Of a stretch of 8,621 bases of DNA, positions 1 to 5,257 are shown one piece after another. The stretch is from Deltaproteobacteria bacterium. GTDB taxonomy: Bacteria > Desulfobacterota > JAENJC01. Under the pieces are notes generated by a model. It saw nothing but the letters and a program-made list of their open reading frames with translations, did not search any database and was not told the origin of the DNA. The position numbers were made by a program, and so were the translations under genes. The stretch's first letter is position 1. The number at the start of each line of letters is the position of its first letter. The stretch spans positions 1-8,621 of the forward strand of contig JAENJC010000191.1 in assembly GCA_016844545.1 (NCBI GenBank), written 5' to 3'.

Positions 1-45
1 AAGGTGGCGGATGAGATATTGGGGATTGTAAAGAATGAAATGTGA
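1..45 (+). CDS. C-terminal end of an upstream gene, possibly shikimate kinase
   Basis: The first 14 codons read in frame 1 as VADEILGIVKNEM preceded by a lysine, then a TGA stop. Nothing in so short a tail is diagnostic. A shikimate kinase (aroK) is suggested only by position, because aroK often sits directly before aroB, and by a helical C-terminus that would suit a P-loop kinase. The start and nearly all of the gene lie outside the window. That this is the end of a coding region is fairly likely; the identity is a guess from context. Confidence 0.4.
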   Translation, partial: KVADEILGIVKNEM

Positions 46-65
46 TCGTAAAATAAATTTTCCCT

Positions 66-90
66 TACCCCTCTTTTTCAAAGAGGGGTA
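66..90. repeat. Perfect inverted repeat, 11-bp arms, upstream of aroB
   Basis: Arms at 66-76 (TACCCCTCTTT) and 80-90 are perfectly complementary around a 3-nt loop (TTC). No U-run follows the 3' arm, so it is a poor intrinsic terminator. It lies between the end of the upstream gene and aroB and is followed 8 nt later by a second hairpin of similar composition. It looks like a dispersed REP-like element. Confidence 0.8.
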
Positions 91-98
91 TCATAATT

Positions 99-119
99 TC
101 CCCCTTTGAAAAAGGGGGA
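99..119. repeat. Inverted repeat, 9-bp arms, next to aroB start
   Basis: Arms 99-107 (TCCCCCTTT) and 111-119 pair perfectly around the loop GAA (108-110). The flank GATTGAGGGGGATTTT (119-134) continues the G-rich pattern. From memory, this CCCCCTTTGAAAAAGGGGGATTG type of element recurs in many bacterial genomes. It ends about 20 nt before the aroB ATG, so it would sit in the 5' leader of any transcript arriving from upstream. Confidence 0.75.
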
Positions 120-140
120 TTGAGGGGGATTTTAAGGTAG

Positions 141-1217
141 ATGGATTCTATAAAAGTAAACCTTGGAGAGCGCAGCTATCCGATATATTTCGGAAATGAA
201 AGTTTAAAGGATTTTGGAAAGACCTACAAGAGTTTTTTTAAGAGTAAGAAGGTTATTGTAGTTACAAATCCAACTGTTGGCAGGCTCTATTCCAAGGTTA
301 TCAGCGATAGCCTTCTAAAAGAGGGATTTGAAGTCAACCGCATAGATGTACCGGATGGGGAGGAGTATAAGACCCTCACTTGGGCATCAAAGCTCTTTGA
401 CAAGTTGATAGCAATGAAGGCAGACAGGCAGACCTCGCTTATAGCTCTCGGCGGCGGTGTGATAGGGGACCTGACCGGTTTTGTAGCCGCAACATACTTA
501 CGGGGTGTCCCCTTTGTCCAGGTTCCCACAACACTTTTGGCGCAAGTGGATTCCAGTGTAGGAGGCAAGACAGGCGTTAATCATAGGAAAGGGAAAAACC
601 TGATAGGCGCCTTTTATCAGCCTAAATTTGTCTATATAGATGTCGATACCCTGAAATCCCTTCATAAGCGAGAAATGAAGGCGGGTCTTGCCGAGGTAAT
701 AAAGTATGGTGTCATAAGAGACCCAGAGCTATTTAAATACCTTGAAGATAATATTGATATTTTAACTCAAAACTCAAAATTCAAATCTCAGAACTCAGCT
801 CTTTTACATATAGTAAAGAGATCATGCGCCATAAAGGCCTCTGTAGTTGAGGCAGATGAAAGGGAGGCTGGAAATAGGGCTATATTGAATTTTGGTCATA
901 CCTTTGGTCATGCTGTGGAGGCGGTAACAAAGTATAAAGAGTACAAGCATGGAGAGGCAGTGGCCATTGGGATGGTATATGCCTCTGAACTTTCTCATAG
1001 AGCTGGAGTGTGTAATAAAAGTGTGGTTGAAAGGGTGCGTAATGTAATTAAGAAAGCCGGACTTCCCACCGAAGGGCCGGATTTTCCAAGAAAGAGATTT
1101 TTAAAGGCGATGGAGATAGACAAGAAGGTTGTTGGAGGGGAGTTAAGGTTTGTGCTGGTGGAAGGTATTGGCAAGGTGAGGATTGAGAAGGTAGATATGA
1201 GTATGCTCACTCATTGA
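141..1217 (+). CDS. aroB: 3-dehydroquinate synthase
   Basis: This cytoplasmic, NAD- and divalent-metal-dependent enzyme converts DAHP to 3-dehydroquinate, the second step of the shikimate pathway. At 358 aa it has normal family length. The N-terminal half carries the NAD-binding signature GGGVIGD (104-110) and the PTTLLAQVDSSVGGKTGVN stretch (129-147). The expected metal ligands are E185 (in AEVIKYG), H253 (in NFGHTFGHA) and H270 (in KHGEAV). The ATG at 141 has only a weak, close Shine-Dalgarno (AAGG, 134-137). The gene ends in tandem stops, TGA then TAA. aroD follows after 22 nt, so the two are probably co-transcribed. An oddity is a run of 7-nt repeats (764-798) encoding a loop rich in N, S, K and Q around residues 209-219. 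It appears about five residues longer than E. coli AroB at the same place, from memory. Confidence 0.97.
   Translation: MDSIKVNLGERSYPIYFGNESLKDFGKTYKSFFKSKKVIVVTNPTVGRLYSKVISDSLLKEGFEVNRIDVPDGEEYKTLTWASKLFDKLIAMKADRQTSLIALGGGVIGDLTGFVAATYLRGVPFVQVPTTLLAQVDSSVGGKTGVNHRKGKNLIGAFYQPKFVYIDVDTLKSLHKREMKAGLAEVIKYGVIRDPELFKYLEDNIDILTQNSKFKSQNSALLHIVKRSCAIKASVVEADEREAGNRAILNFGHTFGHAVEAVTKYKEYKHGEAVAIGMVYASELSHRAGVCNKSVVERVRNVIKKAGLPTEGPDFPRKRFLKAMEIDKKVVGGELRFVLVEGIGKVRIEKVDMSMLTH
764..798 (+). repeat. Five degenerate 7-nt tandem repeats inside aroB
   Basis: Five consecutive heptads in one phase start at 764, 771, 778, 785 and 792. The first two are identical (AACTCAA) and the others differ from it at one or two positions (AATTCAA, ATCTCAG, AACTCAG). 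They lie within the aroB coding region and encode a polar surface-type loop between the helix ending LEDNID and the RSCAIKA helix. The composition resembles intergenic short tandem repeats more than the rest of aroB. Confidence 0.8.
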
Positions 1218-1239
1218 TAAATATATCGCCGGAGTTGAG

Positions 1240-1965
1240 ATGAGGATTGGAGCTGTTGAATTAGGAAAGATACCCGTGGTGATCGGGACGCTCTCCGGGA
1301 ATATCGAGCATCCGATTGAGATCGTTAATAAAATTGATTTGTTTGAACTCCGTATCGATACGTTTAAGACACAAGAAGTTGCCTATATAACTGAAGTTAT
1401 AAATTCACTCAAACGTGTTTATGGGAAACCGATTCTTGCAACGGTGAGGTCAAGGGATGAAGGAGGCGCCGTAGAGATCGATGATGATAGAAGATACGAG
1501 ATATACAAAGAGGTTCTTACTCTGGTTGACGCAGTAGATGTTGAGTTAAGTTCAGCCGACTTGATGAAAAGGATTTTGCCTATATGCAAGGGAAGAGGGA
1601 AGCTCCTTATAGCCTCTTATCACAATCACGACGAGACTCCGGGAGAGGGTCAACTCGAAAAGCTGGTTTCGGAAGGTAAGAAGATTGGGGCCGATATAGT
1701 AAAGATAGCGGTTACTGCTAATTCGAAAGAGGACTTAAGCAGGTTGATATCCTTTACAATTAAAAACAGGGACAAAGGCATAATTACCATTTCTCAGGGG
1801 AGCATAGGGACCATATCGCGAATCGTTACCCCGATCCTTGGTTCTCTTATGACGTATGGCTATATTGATGTACCGTCAGCGAAAGGCCAGTTGTCGGCAT
1901 TTGATATTGTCGAATACCTAAGGTTTTTTGACCCGGCATATAATTATAGATTTATAGAAAAGTGA
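1240..1965 (+). CDS. aroD: 3-dehydroquinate dehydratase, type I
   Basis: This enzyme dehydrates 3-dehydroquinate to 3-dehydroshikimate through a Schiff base, using the product of the preceding aroB. The 241-aa protein fits the class I (beta/alpha)8-barrel family. Visible catalytic and substrate residues are E36 and R38 (FELRID), R70 and E74 (TVRSRDEGG), H128 (SYHNHDETP), the Schiff-base lysine K155 (DIVKIAV), R194 (TISR) and Q217 (AKGQLSA). These correspond to R82, E86, H143, K170, R213 and Q236 of the enteric enzymes. The ATG at 1240 has GGAG at 1231-1234 with 5-nt spacing. It contains more CGN arginine codons than its neighbours, which could reflect separate ancestry, but the signal is weak. 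A type II (AroQ) enzyme is structurally unrelated and is not what is seen here. Confidence 0.96.
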   Translation: MRIGAVELGKIPVVIGTLSGNIEHPIEIVNKIDLFELRIDTFKTQEVAYITEVINSLKRVYGKPILATVRSRDEGGAVEIDDDRRYEIYKEVLTLVDAVDVELSSADLMKRILPICKGRGKLLIASYHNHDETPGEGQLEKLVSEGKKIGADIVKIAVTANSKEDLSRLISFTIKNRDKGIITISQGSIGTISRIVTPILGSLMTYGYIDVPSAKGQLSAFDIVEYLRFFDPAYNYRFIEK

Positions 1966-1973
1966 GGATAGCT

Positions 1974-2036
1974 CCGTAGGATGGGTTAAGCGAAGCGGAC
2001 CCATCAATACCGTTGGGTCCACTATAATTGACCCAG
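1974..2036. repeat. REP-like inverted-repeat spacer after aroD
   Basis: The phrase GTAGGATGGGTTAAGCGAAG (1977-1996) resembles a repeat phrase I remember from many bacterial chromosomes. Within it GGACCCA (1997-2003) pairs perfectly with TGGGTCC (2014-2020) around a 10-nt loop. The upstream ATGGGT (1981-1986) and the downstream GACCCA (2030-2035) offer alternative pairings. No T-run follows the stems, so termination is not obvious. It separates the aro genes from the lipoprotein gene. Confidence 0.65.
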
Positions 2037-2054
2037 CCGGCAGACTAAGATAAT
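2028..2054 (+). promoter_or_regulatory. Candidate promoter for the lipoprotein gene
   Basis: TTGACC (2028-2033) matches five of six bases of a sigma-70 -35 box, and GATAAT (2049-2054) matches five of six of a -10 box. The spacer is only 15 nt, which is short. A perfect TATAAT also occurs at 2023-2028 but has no recognisable -35 box. The position, about 30 nt before the start codon, suits a private promoter for this gene. This is a pattern match only. Confidence 0.3.
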
Positions 2055-2067
2055 TATGTGAACATAA

Positions 2068-2075
2068 GGGAGGGG
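2068..2075 (+). promoter_or_regulatory. Ribosome binding site deciding the lipoprotein start
   Basis: GGGAGGGG lies 6 nt before the ATG at 2082, an ideal spacing. An in-frame GTG at 2058 lies upstream of this site and would make the site part of the coding sequence. The ATG at 2082 is therefore preferred, and it also gives a standard-length lipoprotein signal peptide. Confidence 0.8.
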
Positions 2076-2081
2076 ATTATA

Positions 2082-2537
2082 ATGAGTAAATTTAAACAAA
2101 AGTTCTTGATTGGGATCGTGCTATTCATGTTGTTATTAATGTTGATTGGTTGTAGCCAGAGCACTACGGCCCCTTCGGGAGGTACTATTACATTTGCTCC
2201 AGCTAGTCACACCCAAGCAGGTATTGCGTCAAATACAATTGTAACTTTTACTGTCACTGTAAAAGACTCAAATGGTAAACCTATGAATAAAGCTAAACTC
2301 ATGATATCAGGTCCTTTTGCGGTTCCACGTACACCAGTTGCATATTATCAGTTTTACAGAGGAAATAATGCGACTGGCGGAGCGGTTAATAGTGGTTTTG
2401 AGGCTGAGACCGATGAATTTGGCGCATACACATTTTCAGTTATTATTGACGCTGCGGCCTCAGCAGGTGGTTTTGCTGATTATATTGCCGTATATTCTGG
2501 AACAAATTATGGATCAGCCGCATTATCAGTTACCTAA
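2082..2537 (+). CDS. Small lipoprotein with bacterial Ig-like domain
   Basis: The 151-aa product starts with a classical lipoprotein signal: basic MSKFKQKF, a hydrophobic stretch (residues 9-22) and the lipobox LIGC with C24 as the lipidated cysteine. Residue +2 is serine, so outer-membrane sorting would be expected in a Gram-negative cell. The remaining roughly 128 residues look all-beta. TFTVTVKDSNGKPMNKAKLMI (about 55-75), then TDEFGAYTFSV (110-120), then IAVYSGTNYGSAALSVT at the end, recall Big-1/invasin-type Ig-like domains. I cannot assign a specific family or ligand. It sits between metabolic genes with its own strong ribosome site and a possible promoter. Its codons (ATT rather than ATA, some CGT) differ from the flanking genes, so it may be a later insertion. 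Confidence 0.8.
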   Translation: MSKFKQKFLIGIVLFMLLLMLIGCSQSTTAPSGGTITFAPASHTQAGIASNTIVTFTVTVKDSNGKPMNKAKLMISGPFAVPRTPVAYYQFYRGNNATGGAVNSGFEAETDEFGAYTFSVIIDAAASAGGFADYIAVYSGTNYGSAALSVT

Positions 2538-2575
2538 ATTTACTATGCCATTGTTTATATAACGATTTTTGATAA

Positions 2576-2581
2576 TATACT
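2576..2581 (+). promoter_or_regulatory. Weak candidate -10 box before the TPR gene
   Basis: The 61-nt AT-rich gap between the lipoprotein stop and the TPR gene contains TATACT (2576-2581), five of six bases of a -10 box. TTGTTT (2551-2556) is a possible -35 at a long 19-nt spacing. The ATG at 2599 lacks a clear Shine-Dalgarno sequence. No terminator is visible in the gap. This is weak evidence only. Confidence 0.2.
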
Positions 2582-2995
2582 TTAAAATTGATTAAACTAT
2601 GGTTGCTGACCTTAAAAATGATGCCTCGCTACCTCCAGAGATAAACAAATACCTGGCCATCCTCAGCAAAGACCCTGGCTCTATGGTCTTTGCTCCTCTG
2701 ACGGAAGCTTATAGAAAGGCTGGAATTCTGGATGAGGCCATTGCTGTTGCCCAGGACGGCCTTAAGATCCATCCAAACTATGTAAGCGGAATGGTTGCTC
2801 TCGGAAGGGCATACTTCGATAAGGGGATGCAAAGAGACCCTGGACAGGGTCCTTGCAATAGCCCCGGATAACATCATTGCAGCCAACATATTAGCGGAGA
2901 TAAAAAAGAAGTCACCAGATCAGCCCGAACCTTCCATCATTGCAGCCCCTTCAACAAGCGAAGGGCAACCTCTATTAGGGAGTGCTGAAGAAGCG

Positions 2996-3049
2996 GAACT
3001 GGAAGAACTTACTGAACTGGAAGAGTTTACAGAGTTAACTGAGGTAGAG
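2996..3049 (+). repeat. Three 18-nt tandem units encoding acidic hexapeptides
   Basis: Units at 2996-3013, 3014-3031 and 3032-3049 encode ELEELT, ELEEFT and ELTEVE. The first two units match at 15 of 18 bases and the third is more diverged. They lie in the acidic linker of the TPR protein and suggest local slippage or duplication. Confidence 0.7.
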
Positions 3050-3438
3050 TCAGAAGAAAAGCCGGAAGATTTTCAGGTCGAGGAGATAAGTTTTGAGGCT
3101 CTTGAACCTGGGTTGGGGCTTGCAAAAGAGGTAAGAGAAAGAGAGGAAGAAAAAACCGCGGAGGATATCGGCAGTTGGAGGGAAGAAAGCGCAAACCGAT
3201 TGGAAGAAGAGGGGCCAGGCGTAACTGAGGTATCTAAACCTGAAGTAGTGGCCAGGGCCCTGCATGTAGAGGAGAAAGAGGCAAGGCCAAGGAAGGAAAT
3301 AACCACAGAGACCATTGCCGATCTTTATATAAAGCAGGGATATTTTGACAAGGCCATTGACATATACCAGACCCTATATGATGCTGATCCTGAAAATGAT
3401 GAAATAAAGAGGAAACTTGATGAACTGAAAAAGCAGTT

Positions 3439-3466
3439 GTCAGGGGTCAGTGGTCAGGGGCCAGAG
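3439..3466 (+). repeat. Four degenerate 7-nt repeats inside the TPR gene
   Basis: Heptads GTCAGGG (3439), GTCAGTG (3446), GTCAGGG (3453) and GCCAGAG (3460) are contiguous and in phase. They encode SGVSGQGPE in the hydrophilic tail after the last TPR. The unit is close to the GTCAGTT-type heptads in the accB-accC spacer, so the same repeat family occurs inside and outside genes. Confidence 0.75.
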
Positions 3467-3603
3467 ATAGAGAGACCAGAGGAAGAGTTAGGGTTAGGGT
3501 GGGCTGAGCCGACCGGGCAGGGGGCGGAACTCAAAACTGATGAGAATATAGATAGACTGGAATCATGGCTTGAGACAATTCAGAGCGAGAGGCGGAAGGG
3601 CTG

Positions 3604-3963
3604 ATGGAATTTAAGGAGATATTAGGAGAGCTTGTTGAAAGGGTAGACGGTGCAAGGGCTGCAATTCTTATGGGATATGACGGCATTGCCATAGACGAAT
3701 ACCGTAAAGAAGGTGTTGACACGGACATCCAGCTCATAGGGATTGAATATTCAAGTATACTCAAGGAAATGAAGCGTGCATCTGAGATCCTTGAAGCTGG
3801 GGAAGTGGCAGAGGTTTCAATCGTTACCGGGAAAGGCATGGTTGTAGTCAGGGGAGTTACTGATGAATATTTCGTCATGGCCAGCCTGACTGTTGATGGT
3901 AACCTTGGAAAGGCGAGGTACCTGATGAAGATGGCTGCGCCGAAGCTAAAAGAGTTGCTGTAA
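3604..3963 (+). CDS. Roadblock/LC7-domain protein (MglB-like)
   Basis: The 119-aa product is a single Roadblock/LC7 domain. It opens with MEFKEILGELVERVDGARAAILMGYDGIAID, the usual N-terminal helix plus the AAILMGxDGIAI strand pair. The central helix is IQLIGIEYSSILKEMKRASEIL, followed by the strands VSIVTGKGMVVVRGV and YFVMASL, and it ends in a C-terminal helix (KARYLMKMAAPKLKELL). Such domains dimerise. Some (MglB) act on the Ras-like GTPase MglA in polarity control, while others are adaptors. No GTPase gene lies in the window, so the partner is unknown. The ATG shares one base with the TGA of the TPR gene (TGATG), with GGAAGG at 3594-3599 as ribosome site. This suggests translational coupling, which the upstream frameshift would disturb. 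Confidence 0.88.
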   Translation: MEFKEILGELVERVDGARAAILMGYDGIAIDEYRKEGVDTDIQLIGIEYSSILKEMKRASEILEAGEVAEVSIVTGKGMVVVRGVTDEYFVMASLTVDGNLGKARYLMKMAAPKLKELL

Positions 3964-4174
3964 GAAAGAGGTTGAGAAATTGAGATATTGAGCTTAACTT
4001 CCTCCCTTCCCAACTTCCCACTTTCATTATCTTCTTATCTCAGATGTTACTATAGGTTCCATTCAGGTCATTATCTGATTTGACTTTACTTTCTTATCTG
4101 TGCTAATCATAGCAAATCTGAGTTTATCTGTGTCTAATGCTCCCTCAAAAAAACCTTGCAAATAGGAATCTAAG
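3964..4174. other. Gene-free 211-bp spacer rich in short repeats
   Basis: The first part (3971-4026) is a run of 8-nt units: RTTGAGNN-type units (3971-3994), then units of the opposite polarity such as CAACTTCC (3995-4018). The second part (4027-4140) is AT-rich and carries TTATCTG at 4071, 4094 and 4124. The longer phrases TTATCTGTGCTAAT (4094-4107) and TTATCTGTGTCTAAT (4124-4138) are near-copies. I see no coding region on either strand, no clear terminator and no convincing promoter. Confidence 0.7.
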
Positions 4175-5245
4175 ATGGTAATAAATAACCTTTCCAGCCT
4201 CAAGGATGTTATGAGGGCGGCACAATGTGATGCCATCCTCATCACAGGTATAGAAAATATCCGTTACTTAACTGGTTTTACTGGTTCAAGCGGTGTTTTA
4301 CTAGTAACCGATAATGGAGGGATTTTCTTTACTGATTCCCGATATACAGAGCAGGCCGGCAAGGAGGTAAAGGGAAAGGTTAAGATAAGGGAATACAAGA
4401 AACAGGTTCCTGAGTTGTCTGCCGCGATTATTGGCGCAAGGTTAAAAAAAGTAGGGTTTGAGGATTCTGATTTAACGTTTCAAGGATATCAGGCGCTGAA
4501 GAAGGAGCTTAAAGGGGTAAAGCTGGTTCCCTTGAAAGATAGACTTACTCTCTTGAGAGGTGTGAAGTCAAAGGGTGAACTCGGGCTTATATCCGGGGCT
4601 GTTGATATTGCTTATAAAGCATTTGAAAAACTCCTCCCCTCTGTAAAACCAGGCAAGAGTGAGGAAGATATAGCTGTTGAGCTGGAATACCTGATGAGGA
4701 AGGGTGGTGCAGAGGGCCTCTCCTTTGATGTGATTGTGGCGTCAGGGGGACGTTCGGCCTTGCCTCACGGAAGGGCAAGCGATAAACTCCTGAAAATAGG
4801 AGACCCTGTTGTTATAGACTTCGGGGCCAGGTATAAAGGGTATCACTCCGACGAAACGGTTACGCTCTTTGTAGGGAAGGCGAGCGAGAGGCTTGCGAGG
4901 ATTTACCAGACAGTTAAAGATGCCCATGACAGGGCTATTGATGTGGTGAGGCCTGGTGTAAGGTTTTCAGATATAGATAAGGCCGCCAGAGATTTTATAG
5001 ACAGGGCGGGATATGGTAAATCTTTTGGCCACGGGACAGGCCATGGTGTGGGACTTAATGTACACGAGGGCCCATCAATAAGCCCAAATTCAAAAGGTGT
5101 AGCTGAGGAAGGGATGGTATTTACCATCGAGCCCGGAATATATATACCGAAGGTAGGAGGGGTAAGGATAGAGGATATGATTGTTGTTACAAGGGATGGG
5201 TGCAGGGTTTTGACGAGGATTCCGAAGGAATTGACGATTATTTAG
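4175..5245 (+). CDS. M24-family Xaa-Pro aminopeptidase/dipeptidase
   Basis: This cytoplasmic dinuclear-metal peptidase is expected to cut Xaa-Pro bonds. At 356 aa it has the length of the short PepQ/YqhT-type members. Residues 1-125 form the creatinase-like N-terminal domain (NIRYLTGFTGSSG near 28-40, FFTDSRYTEQA near 51-61). The pita-bread catalytic domain follows. All five metal ligands are visible: D215 (VVIDFGA), D226 (HSDET), H290 (GHGTGHGVG), E319 (TIEPG) and E333 (VRIEDM). The accessory histidines H198 (LPHGR) and H297 (NVHEG) are also present. The ATG at 4175 has AGGA at 4164-4167. efp follows after 12 nt. Peptidase-efp pairing is common, and both deal with proline-rich peptides. Sequence alone does not separate aminopeptidase from dipeptidase activity. 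Confidence 0.94.
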   Translation: MVINNLSSLKDVMRAAQCDAILITGIENIRYLTGFTGSSGVLLVTDNGGIFFTDSRYTEQAGKEVKGKVKIREYKKQVPELSAAIIGARLKKVGFEDSDLTFQGYQALKKELKGVKLVPLKDRLTLLRGVKSKGELGLISGAVDIAYKAFEKLLPSVKPGKSEEDIAVELEYLMRKGGAEGLSFDVIVASGGRSALPHGRASDKLLKIGDPVVIDFGARYKGYHSDETVTLFVGKASERLARIYQTVKDAHDRAIDVVRPGVRFSDIDKAARDFIDRAGYGKSFGHGTGHGVGLNVHEGPSISPNSKGVAEEGMVFTIEPGIYIPKVGGVRIEDMIVVTRDGCRVLTRIPKELTII

Positions 5246-5257
5246 TAAGGAGATGCG

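Larger units (their letters stand above)
2599..3604 (+). pseudogene. TPR-repeat protein, interrupted by a frameshift at about 2830
   Basis: The first part (2599-2829) encodes 77 residues: PPEINKYLAIL, one full TPR (about 28-61), then the first helix of a second TPR ending GRAYFDKGM. Continuing in that frame gives 13 unrelated codons and a TAA at 2869-2871. The next frame, from AAA at 2831, resumes the same TPR (KETLDRVLAIAPDN) and stays open to 3604. The joined product would be about 334 aa. After the N-terminal TPRs comes a long acidic, disordered-looking stretch, another TPR (TIADLYIKQGYFDKAIDIYQ...) and a C-terminal helix ending SWLETIQSERRKG. The TPR register shows positions 17-20 missing, consistent with loss of 11 nt. 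The stop codon overlaps the ATG of the Roadblock gene. TPR proteins are scaffolds for protein-protein contact; no partner is known from the sequence. Real inactivation, a strain variant and an assembly error are all possible. Confidence 0.85.

Noticed and set aside
2795..2830. TTG at 2795 as the start of an independent gene for the second part of the TPR protein
   Set aside because: The residues it would add (LSEGHTSIRGC) are an out-of-frame reading of the TPR helix LGRAYFDKGM, and there is no ribosome site. A frameshift explains the region better.
2827..2835. Programmed ribosomal frameshifting at ATGCAAAGA
   Set aside because: There is no classical slippery heptamer or stimulatory Shine-Dalgarno at suitable spacing. 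The TPR register also lacks four residues, which a simple frameshift would not restore.
3531..4013. A 160-codon open frame on the - strand across the Roadblock gene
   Set aside because: It lies opposite the well-supported Roadblock gene and its low-complexity serine/threonine-rich content is a mirror of that coding sequence. There is no recognisable domain.
4080..4109. Promoter with TTGACT (4080-4085) upstream of the Xaa-Pro peptidase gene
   Set aside because: No acceptable -10 box follows at 16-18 nt (only CTAATC/TAATCA). The region is made of repeat phrases, so the match is probably chance.
3964..4174. Remnant of a type II dehydroquinase (aroQ) in this spacer
   Set aside because: None of the frames I read contains the NGPNLN-type motif or other aroQ signatures. 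The DNA is accounted for by short repeats.
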